Source of the DNA: Streptomyces albus subsp. albus
GTDB lineage: Bacteria; Actinomycetota; Actinomycetes; Streptomycetales; Streptomycetaceae
Length of the DNA stretch: 64,000 nucleotides
Reading direction: 5' to 3'
Assembly (NCBI RefSeq): GCF_000719865.1
Contig: NZ_JOID01000030.1
Coordinates: 1 to 64,000, forward strand
The notes under the pieces were generated by a model. The model made no database searches and was not told the DNA's origin. It saw nothing but the letters and a program-made list of their open reading frames with translations. Of this stretch, positions 7,869 to 15,779 are shown piece after piece. Within the stretch, counting starts at the first letter, position 1. Every line of letters begins with the position of its first letter. The translations under genes were made by a program, and so were the position numbers.

Positions 7869-8834
7869 TCAGTCCGTCCGGAGACGGAAGAGGAGCAGCC
7901 GGGTCTCGACGGCGTGATCGCGCCAGATCCGGAACAGCCTGCCGTGGCCGACGGCCGAGTCCATCAGCCGGTCGCGGGCGATGGGGGAGGACTCGCCCGG
8001 CTGCGCCGTCCGGTCGAGTTCGGCCGCCGTCCAGGCCATGGACTGCACCCAGAACTCCGCGACGGGGTCCGTGATGTCCTCGTTCCGCTCCAGGACGAAG
8101 CCCGCCTCGTGCGCGGCGGAGACGTACTCGTCGAGAGGGCCCAGCCGGGTCCGGTAGTAGCCGTTCACGAAGCCGGCGACCTCCGGGCGGCACAGGAAGT
8201 GGTCCTGGAGGCCGAACCAGCCACCGGGCCGGAGGGCCCGGGCAGCCACGGCGAAGAGCCGCCGCCGGTCCATGTGCACGGCGCTCTCCACGGCCACGGC
8301 GGCGTCATACGCGCGCTCCTCCCGGAAGTCGTGGATATCGCCCAGGACGGGGGTGACGCGGTCGCGGACCCCGGCCCGGCGGGCCAGGTGGTCCATGACG
8401 GGTATGTGGTCCGCGGTGACGGTGATGCCCGTGACGGTGCTGCCGTGCTCCTGGGCCCAGTAGATCGACCCGCCGCCGAGGCCGCAGCCGATGTCGAGGA
8501 GGGTGCCCGGTGGATGGTCCGCGGCGCCCCAGGTGGTGGCCGCGTGGCGGATCACGGCTTCCTGGGAGTCGGTGATCCGGCGGCGGATGAGGTGCTGGGC
8601 GACGGTGGTGTCCGGGGTGCCGTCGAACATGCCCAGGTGGAAGTGGACGCGCGGCCCCGGGCCGTACTTGTGCAGGATGTCGGCGGTCTTCCGGGAGTAG
8701 TACAGCGGCACCTCGGCTTCGTCGAACGGGGCCTCCCCGGCGGCCGGGTCCCCGGGTCTCGGAGGGGCGATGACGACACCGCCGCCGCCCGGGGCATGAC
8801 CGGTGCCCGTGATGCTGTCGGCTGCGTCTGTCAT
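7869..8834 (-). CDS. SAM-dependent C-methyltransferase, prenyl-diphosphate/terpenoid type
   Basis: 321 residues. A class I methyltransferase fold with motif [13 protein letters not shown] near residue 113, then [15 protein letters not shown] and [14 protein letters not shown]. The leading segment [16 protein letters not shown] and the overall order resemble sterol/prenyl C-methyltransferases such as TleD and BezA (from memory, not aligned). The geranyl diphosphate methyltransferase of the 2-methylisoborneol pathway reads differently. The ATG has a near-perfect AGGAGG 6 nt upstream. As the first gene of a two-gene operon with a terpene synthase, it most likely adds a methyl group to IPP, GPP or FPP before cyclisation; methylation of the cyclised product is the alternative. 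Confidence 0.8.
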   Translation of the reverse strand: MTDAADSITGTGHAPGGGGVVIAPPRPGDPAAGEAPFDEAEVPLYYSRKTADILHKYGPGPRVHFHLGMFDGTPDTTVAQHLIRRRITDSQEAVIRHAATTWGAADHPPGTLLDIGCGLGGGSIYWAQEHGSTVTGITVTADHIPVMDHLARRAGVRDRVTPVLGDIHDFREERAYDAAVAVESAVHMDRRRLFAVAARALRPGGWFGLQDHFLCRPEVAGFVNGYYRTRLGPLDEYVSAAHEAGFVLERNEDITDPVAEFWVQSMAWTAAELDRTAQPGESSPIARDRLMDSAVGHGRLFRIWRDHAVETRLLLFRLRTD

Positions 8835-9445
8835 ATTCGGCCTCCTGAAGCTGGGGTGTGGAGTCGTCCGGGGCGTGGGGGAGGGGGTTCCGGCGCCGCC
8901 CGGCGCGCGGCGCCCCCAACCTCCCCCGGTCCCGGAGATCCTTAACCCCGCCCGTGCGGCCGGGCGACGGGATCGGGCCTACCGTCTTCGACAGAGAATG
9001 AAGAGATGGTGAGTAGGCATGGGCCATTCACGCTCACTTCTGAACGGAATGCGGTGCAGTGTGGAATGCGACGGGGGGACGCATGAGTGAATAGCGGAAT
9101 TTATGACGGCAGTCGGTGTTCCCGGAGAACGACTGCTGCGCACCGGCGGTCATGTCCGGTATTCGACGGTCCCGTTGAGGCCGGCGCGCGGCGCCGGTAG
9201 CGGTGCGTTTTCCCCGGTTTCCGGTGAGCACGCGCGTCCGCCGGAAAAACGGCGGGAAAAGCCGCACGGCACCGGCGCGGGGCCCGCGGGCGATGCCCCG
9301 GGAACGGCGAGGGCCCGCCCCCGCGCGGTGGGAATCCACCGGCCCGGGACGGGCCCTCCTTGGTGCGGCCCCTCTGCGGCGAGGGGTGAGGGGAGTGGGA
9401 CGGGACGGGGCGGGCCCGCCGTGCTCCGGGCGGGCCCGGCCGGGC
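8835..9445. promoter_or_regulatory. 611-bp intergenic region upstream of the terpene operon; low-GC segment
   Basis: No convincing gene. Bases 8985-9190 are clearly less GC-rich than the genome average and probably hold the promoter of the terpene operon. An inverted repeat GCAGTCG...CGACTGC lies at about 9109-9135. The DUF574 methyltransferase terminator is at the right end. A TAGGCC element reading leftward near 8975 could be a weak -10, but no good -35 accompanies it. Confidence 0.35.
9412..9437 (-). terminator. Hairpin after DUF574 methyltransferase
   Basis: Arms GGGCCCGCC and GGCGGGCCC flank an 8-nt loop, 8 nt beyond the stop codon of the minus-strand methyltransferase. No U-tract. Confidence 0.55.
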
Positions 9446-10261
9446 TCAGGGGAGCCGGCCGACGCCGCCGTACTCGATCCACTCCTGCGTGCGCTGCCGC
9501 GGGGCGACTTCGCTGTCCGGGTGCCAGGTGGAGACCTCCACCAGGCCCGGCTCCAGGATCTCCAGGCCCTCGAAGAACTGCTCCAGCTCCCGCTGCTGCC
9601 GCACCCGGCCCCAGTTGCCGTGGGTGCTCTTGTCCATGAAGTCGGTGACGAACTCGCGGGTGGCGGCGTCCTCGCTCACCAACTGGCAGATGACCATGAA
9701 ACTGCCGGGCGCCAGCCGGTCCCTGACGGTCCGTATGAGACCGGCCGGGTCGTCCTCGTCCTTGATGCAGTGCAGCACCGAGACGAACAGGGCGGCCACC
9801 GGCTCGTCGAAGTCGATCAGCCGCTCGACCTCGGGATGGTTGAAGATCCCGTCGGTGTCGCGCATGTCCGCCGTGATGACGGCGGTGTTCTCGTTCTCCT
9901 CCAGCAGCGCGCGGCCGTGGGCGAGGACGATCGGGTCGTTGTCGACGTAGACCACGCGCGAGGCCGGGTCCACGCTCTGGGCGACCTGGTGCACGTTGTT
10001 CTGGGTGGGGAGGCCGGAGCCGTGGTCCAGGAACTGGCGGATGCCGTGGTCCTCGGCCAGCCGGCGGACCACGCGGGCCAGGAACTGCCGGTTGTTGAGG
10101 GCCAGTTCCCGCGTGCTGGGGACCACCTTCAGCAGTTCGTCGGAGGCTTCCCGGTCGACGGCGTAGTTGTCCTTGCCGCCGAGGAAGTAGTCGTACATCC
10201 GAGCCACACTGGGAACGTTGATGTCGATCCCCTTGGGCAGCGGCTCTTGTGTCTGGCCCAT
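9446..10261 (-). CDS. DUF574 family SAM-dependent methyltransferase
   Basis: 271 residues of the actinomycete DUF574 (Methyltransf_19) family. Signature residues are MYDYFLGGKDNYAVDRE near the N-terminus, the SAM-binding FLDHGSGLPT, and VVYVDNDP for the ribose-binding acid. Substrates are unknown for the family, and Streptomyces genomes carry many paralogues; a second copy is at 43561. ATG at 10261 is chosen because GAGGGG sits a few bases upstream and homology starts with PKGIDINVPSVARMYD. A good promoter lies 50-80 nt upstream and a hairpin follows the stop, so it is probably transcribed alone. Confidence 0.85.
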   Translation of the reverse strand: MGQTQEPLPKGIDINVPSVARMYDYFLGGKDNYAVDREASDELLKVVPSTRELALNNRQFLARVVRRLAEDHGIRQFLDHGSGLPTQNNVHQVAQSVDPASRVVYVDNDPIVLAHGRALLEENENTAVITADMRDTDGIFNHPEVERLIDFDEPVAALFVSVLHCIKDEDDPAGLIRTVRDRLAPGSFMVICQLVSEDAATREFVTDFMDKSTHGNWGRVRQQRELEQFFEGLEILEPGLVEVSTWHPDSEVAPRQRTQEWIEYGGVGRLP

Positions 10262-10315
10262 CCGACCCCTCACAGTCTCGTCCGCGCGATCGCGTGTGCG
10301 GTGCGACGCGCTCAC

Positions 10316-10344
10316 ATCCTAGAGGGGCACATGCTTCCGGTTAA
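10316..10344 (-). promoter_or_regulatory. HrdB-type promoter of the DUF574 methyltransferase
   Basis: Reading the minus strand, TTAACC (10344-10339) is followed after exactly 17 nt by TAGGAT (10321-10316). This fits the TTGACN-17/18-TAGNNT consensus of the main Streptomyces sigma factor. It predicts transcription from about 10309 and a leader of about 48 nt. Confidence 0.5.
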
Positions 10345-10457
10345 GGCCAACGGCCCTGCCGCAGCGGCTTATTGGGTGACTGTCAGATCGTCTGCCGAAC
10401 GCGGTGCCGGAGCGCGGCGGCAGAACGCCGTGCCGGAACCCGTGCCGGAACGCCGGG

Positions 10458-11942
10458 TCAGAACGACAGGTCGCGCGGAGTGCGCTGGACGGTGACCCAG
10501 TGCGGGGTGGTGAACTCCTCGAAGACCCACTCGCCGCCGAACCGCCCGAGCCCCGACTCCTTCTCGCCGCCGAAGGCCGCCCGCACGTCGTCGTGCACGG
10601 TGGTGTCGTTGACGTGCGTCATCCCGGCCTCCACGCGGGAGGCGAACCGCAGGCCGCGCTCCGGGTCGCCGGTGAACACCGCGCTCGACAGGCCGTACTC
10701 GGTGTCGTTGGCCAGCCGCAGCGCGTCCTCCTCGCCGTCCGCCGGCAGCAAGGTGGCCACCGGGCCGAACACCTCCTCGGCGGCGGTGGCGACGTCATTG
10801 CGGCCGATCACCACATGCGGCGGCAGCACCCGCCCGGTGGGGCCCACCGGCTCGCCGGAGAGGAGGACCCGGGCGCCCTGGGTGACGGAGCGGGCCACCT
10901 TGTCCCGCACGCCCGCCAGTTGGGAGTCGTTGATCAGCGGGCCGATCTGCGTCCGCTCCTCGCGTGGGTCCCCGGCGCACAGGGCGCGGGCCCGCTCGGT
11001 GAAGAGGCCGGCGAAGTCGTCGAAGCGGGAGCGGTCGACGATGACGCGGTTGGTGGCCATGCAGATCTGGCCCTGGTGGAAGTAGCTGCCGTAGAGGGCG
11101 GCGTCCACCGCGCCGTCGAGACCGGCGTCGTCGAGGACCACCATCGGGCCGTTGCCGCCCAGCTCCAGGGCGAGCTTCTTCAGCCCGGCCCGGGCCGCGA
11201 TGCGCCGGCCCACCGGCGTGGAACCGGTGAAGGAGACCACCCGGGGCACGTGGTGCGCCACCATCAGATCGCCGATCTCGCCGCCGCTGCCCACCAGCAC
11301 GCTGAGCAGCCCCGGCGGCAGCCCGGCCTCCTCGTAGGTCTTCGCCAGCAGCAGCCCGCCGGTGACCGGGGTGTCACCGGCGGGCTTCAGGACGACGGCG
11401 TTGCCCGCCGCCAGCGCGGGAGCCACCGAGCGGTTGGAGAGATAGGCCGGGAAGTTCCACGGGCTGATCACCGCGACGACCCCCACGGGCCGCCGGCGGA
11501 TCCGGTTCTCCTTACCCGGGACACTCGCCTCCACGTGCGGCGGGTCCGGCTCCCGGTGCTCGGCCGCCAGCCGCGTCACGGCCTCCAGGATGCCGAGCTC
11601 CATCTCCACCCGGGCGGCGGTGGCCCCCGCCTCCCGGGTGAGCCAGCCACCGATCTCCGCCCGCCGCTCCGCCATGATCCGCGCGGCCCGGTCCAGCACG
11701 GCGGCCCGCTCCTCCCGCGGCAGGGCCGCCCAGCCGGGCTGCGCCTCCCGGGCCGCCCCGTACGCCAGGTCCACATCGGCGGGGGCCGCGAGCTGGACCT
11801 CGGTCAGTGTCTCGCCGGTGTACGGGTCCGTATCCGTCCCGACACTGCCGGAACTGCCCGGCTGCCAGTGCCCGGCCAGGAACATGCGGTCGAATCCGGT
11901 GTACGGGCCGGGGGACGCGGGCGTGGGCGTCGCGGATGTCAT
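10458..11942 (-). CDS. Aldehyde dehydrogenase family protein
   Basis: 494 residues, standard ALDH length. It has the cofactor-binding VVAVISPWNFPAY and FTGSTPVG, the general base in LELGGNGP, and the catalytic cysteine in GQICMATNRVIV. The closest recognisable group is the benzaldehyde/vanillin/salicylaldehyde dehydrogenase-like branch; the substrate is not defined by sequence alone. ATG 11942 is preceded by GGAGAG at the right distance, while a longer in-frame reading upstream lacks a ribosome site and runs into the region opposite the GH114-like gene. No operon partner is evident: the next minus-strand gene has its own promoter. Confidence 0.88.
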   Translation of the reverse strand: MTSATPTPASPGPYTGFDRMFLAGHWQPGSSGSVGTDTDPYTGETLTEVQLAAPADVDLAYGAAREAQPGWAALPREERAAVLDRAARIMAERRAEIGGWLTREAGATAARVEMELGILEAVTRLAAEHREPDPPHVEASVPGKENRIRRRPVGVVAVISPWNFPAYLSNRSVAPALAAGNAVVLKPAGDTPVTGGLLLAKTYEEAGLPPGLLSVLVGSGGEIGDLMVAHHVPRVVSFTGSTPVGRRIAARAGLKKLALELGGNGPMVVLDDAGLDGAVDAALYGSYFHQGQICMATNRVIVDRSRFDDFAGLFTERARALCAGDPREERTQIGPLINDSQLAGVRDKVARSVTQGARVLLSGEPVGPTGRVLPPHVVIGRNDVATAAEEVFGPVATLLPADGEEDALRLANDTEYGLSSAVFTGDPERGLRFASRVEAGMTHVNDTTVHDDVRAAFGGEKESGLGRFGGEWVFEEFTTPHWVTVQRTPRDLSF

Positions 11943-12156
11943 GGGTCTCTCCGCTCGTCGTACCGGGAGGGGCCGGGGGCCGGTGGTCCTTCTACGGGGT
12001 GCCCGCCGGGCACGTACCGGGTGTCCGCCGGACCGGGCCCGAGTGCCCGGAAGCCCGGGGGCCAATCCCGGGCCCGGTCCGCGGAGGGCCGCCGGGCCGG
12101 CGGGGACCCGGAAGACTGAGGGAACCACGGGGAGCCACGAGGAGGACCGACACGCC

Positions 12157-13119
12157 ATGAGAACCCGCCGTGCCGGACGGACCACCGGCCCGCACCGCCG
12201 CCCGCACCCGGACCGGCACCCGCGCCCGCGTCCTCGCCGGCGTTCCGGTCCGCGCATACGCGCCGCCGTCCTCGCCGCAGTGCTGGCCCTGCCGGCCGGA
12301 CTGCTCGCGGGCTGCTCCGGCACGGAGGCGCGGCCGCCGTCCGACGGCTCCGCGCCGGGTTCCGGGCCCGGCCGCCCGTCCGCCACGGCGGGCGGCGGGG
12401 GTGACGGCGGCGGGGGAACGCACTGGCGGCCGAAGGCCGGCACGCCCTGGCAGTGGCAGCTCAGCGGGCGGGTCGACACGGGCGTCGACGTCCCCGTCTA
12501 CGACATCGACGGCTTCGAGAACGACGCGGAGACCGTGGCCCGGCTGCACGCCGACGGCCGCAAGGTCATCTGCTACATCAACGCGGGCGCCTGGGAGGAC
12601 TTCCGCCCCGACCGCGACGACTTCCCCCGCGCGGTCCGGGGCCGCGGCAACGGCTGGCCGGGGGAGCGCTGGCTGGACATCCGGCAGACCGGCGTTCTGC
12701 GCCCGCTGATGGCCCGCCGCATGGACATGTGCCGGGACAAGGGCTTCGACGCGGTGGAGCCCGACCTGATGGACGGCTATCTCAACCGCACCGGCTTCCC
12801 CCTCACCGCCCGTCACCAGCTCGCCTACAACCGCATGCTGGCGGAGCTCGCCCACGAACGGGGTCTCGCCGTGGGGCTCAAGAACGACCTTCCCCAGATC
12901 CCCGAACTCGTCGGCTCCTTCGACTTCGCGGTGAACGAGGAGTGCGCCGAGTTCGGCGAGTGCGCCGCGCTCACCCCGTTCATCGAGCAGGACAAGGCGG
13001 TCTTCCACGCCGAGTACGCGCTGGACCCGGACGACTACTGCGCCGAGAGCGAGCGGCTGGGGCTCAGCTCCCTGCGGAAACGCCTCTCGCTGGACGCCTG
13101 GCGCCGCCCCTGCCCCTGA
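12157..13119 (+). CDS. Lipoprotein, GH114-like endo-alpha-1,4-polygalactosaminidase fold
   Basis: 320 residues. A long arginine-rich N-terminus leads to a hydrophobic segment and lipobox LLAGC, so the protein is probably lipid-anchored outside the cell. A Gly/Ser/Pro linker precedes a compact TIM-barrel domain with VPVYDIDGFEND, VICYINAGAWEDFRPDR and VEPDLMDGY. These are typical of the GH114 (TM1410-like) family, whose fungal members cut alpha-1,4-galactosaminogalactan; acidic residues in the last two motifs are the likely catalytic pair. In Streptomyces the natural substrate is unknown. The ATG follows GAGGAGGA. Confidence 0.75.
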   Translation: MRTRRAGRTTGPHRRPHPDRHPRPRPRRRSGPRIRAAVLAAVLALPAGLLAGCSGTEARPPSDGSAPGSGPGRPSATAGGGGDGGGGTHWRPKAGTPWQWQLSGRVDTGVDVPVYDIDGFENDAETVARLHADGRKVICYINAGAWEDFRPDRDDFPRAVRGRGNGWPGERWLDIRQTGVLRPLMARRMDMCRDKGFDAVEPDLMDGYLNRTGFPLTARHQLAYNRMLAELAHERGLAVGLKNDLPQIPELVGSFDFAVNEECAEFGECAALTPFIEQDKAVFHAEYALDPDDYCAESERLGLSSLRKRLSLDAWRRPCP

Positions 13120-13468
13120 CCCCGGCCCCGACCCCGCTTCGGTTGCCGCCCCCGCCGGCCCTGACCCCGGCCCCTGACCCGGCGCTCTGTCTCCGCCCGG
13201 CCCCGGCACTGCCGCCGTCCCTGCCCCCCTGCCCCCCTGCCGTGACTCCGGCACCGCCCCGGCCCCCGCGCCCCCACCGGTTCCCGCTCCGGCGCCGGCC
13301 CGGCCCGGCCCCGGCCGCTTCCGCGCGGCCGTCCCGTCCCCGCCGCCGGTGTGACCTTGCTCCCGCCGGACCGGACCGGTTTGGCGGAGCCGCCCGGTGC
13401 TCCGTAAAGTGCCGCCGGAGTGTGCGCACCCGGGACGCACCAGAGCGGGAACGGAAGCGGCGGCGGCG
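13120..13468. other. Cytosine-rich low-complexity intergenic tract
   Basis: No gene seen. About 13120-13340 is strongly strand-asymmetric: long runs of C with short G interruptions on the plus strand, so every frame reads as Pro/Ala/Gly-rich nonsense without a ribosome site. From 13345 composition becomes normal, and a promoter for the SDR gene is expected between there and 13460. Confidence 0.4.
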
Positions 13469-14947
13469 ATGACGGTGACAGACGACGGCCGGGCCGGGCA
13501 GGCGGAGCAGGAGCACCCGGGCATCGACCCGGAACGGCTGGCCGCCTGTCTCGGCGTGCTCGCGGAGCTCGACGACCTGCCGCTGGACCACCCCGACGCC
13601 ATCACGGTGCGCCGTGCCACCGCCGGCATCTACCGCACCGTGAAGCAGCGCCGCCGCCAGGAGCGCCGGGCCGCCAAGACGGCCAACGACAAGGCCGTCA
13701 CCGAGGCCACCGCCACCGGCTCCGCCGACCGCATCGACGACGAGACGGCCGGCATACCGCTCGCCGCGTCCGCCGCCACGGAGATCGTCGGCGTCCTCGA
13801 ACGCCCCCGCTCCTGCTACATCTGCAAGACGCGGTACCGCGAGGTGGACGCCTTCTACCACCAGCTGTGCCAGTCCTGCGCCAAGGAGAACCGCGCCCGC
13901 CGCGACGCCCGCACGGATCTGACGGGCCGGCGCGCCCTGCTCACCGGCGGCCGCGCCAAGATCGGGATGTACATCGCGCTGCGGCTGCTCCGCGACGGGG
14001 CGCACACCACCATCACCACCCGCTTCCCCAAGGACGCCGCCCGGCGCTTCTCGGCCATGCCCGACAGCGGGGACTGGCTCCACCGGCTCAAGATCGTCGG
14101 CATCGACCTGCGGGACCCCGCGCAGGTGGTGGCGCTGACGGACGCGGTGAGCGCCGAGGGCCCGCTGGACATCCTCATCAACAACGCCGCCCAGACCGTG
14201 CGCCGCTCCCCGGAGTCCTACGCCGAGCTGGTGGCGGGCGAGGCCGCGCCGCTGCCGCCCGGCGGCGGGCTGCCCGAGCCGCTCGTCCTCGGCAGCTTCG
14301 GCAGCGGCAGCCAGCAGGCGCTGCCCGCCGCCGCGGACCGGTCCGGCGGCATCACCCCGGACTCCCTCGCCGCCCTGGCCCTGACCAGCGGCTCCGCCTC
14401 CCCCGCGCGGATCGAGGCCGGCAACGCCATCGACGCGGGCGGGCTCATCCCGGACCTCGCCGACACCAACAGCTGGATCCAGACGGTGAGCGAGGTGGAG
14501 CCGGTGGAGCTGCTGGAGGTGCAGCTCTGCAACGTCACCGCGCCGTTCATCCTCGTCAGCCGGCTGCGCCCGGCGATGGCCGCGTCCCCCGCCCGCCGCA
14601 AGTACGTGGTCAACGTCTCGGCCATGGAAGGGGTGTTCAGCCGGGGCTACAAGGGCGCCGGCCATCCGCACACCAACATGGCGAAGGCCGCGCTGAACAT
14701 GCTCACCCGCACCAGCGCCCAGGAGATGCTGGAGACCGACGGCATCCTCATGACGAGCGTCGACACCGGCTGGATCACCGACGAGCGCCCGCACCCGGAC
14801 AAGATGCGGCTGGCCGAGGCCGGCTTCCACGCCCCGCTGGACCTCGTCGACGGGGCCGCGCGCGTCTACGACCCCATCGTCCGCGGCGAGCTCGGCGAGG
14901 ACCTGTACGGCTGCTTCCTGAAGGACTACGCCCCCGCCAACTGGTGA
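13469..14947 (+). CDS. SDR-family protein with N-terminal Cys4 motif and altered active site
   Basis: 492 residues. Residues 1-110 are helical and charged. Near residue 113 is a probable zinc knuckle CYICKTRYREVDAFYHQLCQSC, here named by its CxxC...CxxC pattern with spacing of about 16. A Rossmann fold follows (ALLTGGRAKIGMYIAL, DILINNAAQTVRR). Between the NNA motif and the next helix lies an insertion of about 95 residues, much of it low complexity. The active site reads NVSAMEG (Ser) and then HPHTNMAKAALN: the lysine is in place, but the tyrosine of YxxxK is replaced by Thr, with His residues just before. I recall similar unusual SDRs in plants and oomycetes, but the function is unknown to me. 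ATG 13469 is chosen as the first Met near recognisable sequence. Confidence 0.72.
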   Translation: MTVTDDGRAGQAEQEHPGIDPERLAACLGVLAELDDLPLDHPDAITVRRATAGIYRTVKQRRRQERRAAKTANDKAVTEATATGSADRIDDETAGIPLAASAATEIVGVLERPRSCYICKTRYREVDAFYHQLCQSCAKENRARRDARTDLTGRRALLTGGRAKIGMYIALRLLRDGAHTTITTRFPKDAARRFSAMPDSGDWLHRLKIVGIDLRDPAQVVALTDAVSAEGPLDILINNAAQTVRRSPESYAELVAGEAAPLPPGGGLPEPLVLGSFGSGSQQALPAAADRSGGITPDSLAALALTSGSASPARIEAGNAIDAGGLIPDLADTNSWIQTVSEVEPVELLEVQLCNVTAPFILVSRLRPAMAASPARRKYVVNVSAMEGVFSRGYKGAGHPHTNMAKAALNMLTRTSAQEMLETDGILMTSVDTGWITDERPHPDKMRLAEAGFHAPLDLVDGAARVYDPIVRGELGEDLYGCFLKDYAPANW

Positions 14948-15431
14948 GGCACCCCGCCGGCCGGTGAGCCGGGGCGGGCTCCGGAGCCGGCGGCCGCCGC
15001 CGTACGCCCCGCGACCCCGCGCCACCCGGGCGGGTGACGGCGCGACGCGGCCGGCACGTGCCCTTCGTCACCTCGCGCCCCCGGGCGCCCCCGCCCGGCC
15101 TGCGAAATCGCCGCCCCACGGCGGAGCGGGCCGGGCCGCCGCGGGCCGTCTCCGGTATCCGGAACGGGAAATCCGCGCGCGCTTCCCCGCAGGTGGGGGT
15201 AGGCTGAACAGCAGACGGACAGCCTTCCGGTAAATGAAGCACCGAGACCCTCGGCCCGTCCCGGGACAGGCCAGCCACCATGGCCGCACTCCCGGTCCGC
15301 ATCTCCGGCGCCACCGCGCCCGCAGTGACTTTCCACCAGCCCCATCGGGCGTCGGCGCCCGGCCGCTTTTCACGGCTGCGCAGTATCCCGGGCGTATGGC
15401 GTTCGGTGCACCCGACACTAAGGAGTGCGCG
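14948..15431. promoter_or_regulatory. 484-bp intergenic region upstream of the formate dehydrogenase cluster
   Basis: No convincing gene. A TAGGCT hexamer at about 15199 could be a -10 element, but the region 17-18 nt before it is GC-rich and gives no good -35. The sequence around 15150-15240 is less GC-rich than its surroundings, as expected for a promoter serving the small gene and the dehydrogenase. Confidence 0.3.
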
Positions 15432-15602
15432 GTGACAACCGAGAAGAAGACCAACCAGCTGCTGGCGGAACCCGAGGAGTACCCGGCCGCCCGCCAGAAG
15501 GAACCCCGCAACCTGGACGTCTGGTCCCGGGTCGCCCCCATCCGGCTCGCCGGCTACGACGACGACCCGGCCGAGTCCCACATCCTCCGCGGCATCGACT
15601 GA
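15432..15602 (+). CDS. Small conserved-looking hypothetical protein (56 aa) upstream of formate dehydrogenase
   Basis: 56 residues, GTG start with AAGGAG 6 nt upstream, which is the main support for the gene. The protein is highly charged and has no hydrophobic segment or cysteine; it ends DPAESHILRGID. No domain is recognised. It lies 177 nt before the formate dehydrogenase alpha gene on the same strand and may share its transcript. It could be a small assembly or regulatory factor for that enzyme, but nothing in the sequence proves this. Confidence 0.6.
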   Translation: MTTEKKTNQLLAEPEEYPAARQKEPRNLDVWSRVAPIRLAGYDDDPAESHILRGID

Positions 15603-15779
15603 CCGCACCGCCGCCCACCGGTCGTCCCCGCACGACCGCCTGACGACCCGCCGGGAGCACCGTGCCCGGCGGGTCCTCGCGTTTCGCGCCCGGTTCCCGG
15701 GGCACCCGCAGCCCGTCCCGACGATCAGCAGGCAGCAGTGGCAGCTCTGCGGCAGCAGCGGTGGACGGCGGAGGAACCG

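Noticed and set aside
6731..8834. 2-methylisoborneol or geosmin synthesis
   Set aside because: The methyltransferase does not read like the GPP 2-methyltransferase, no cyclic-nucleotide-binding gene accompanies it, and the cyclase motifs and length do not fit the two-domain geosmin synthase.
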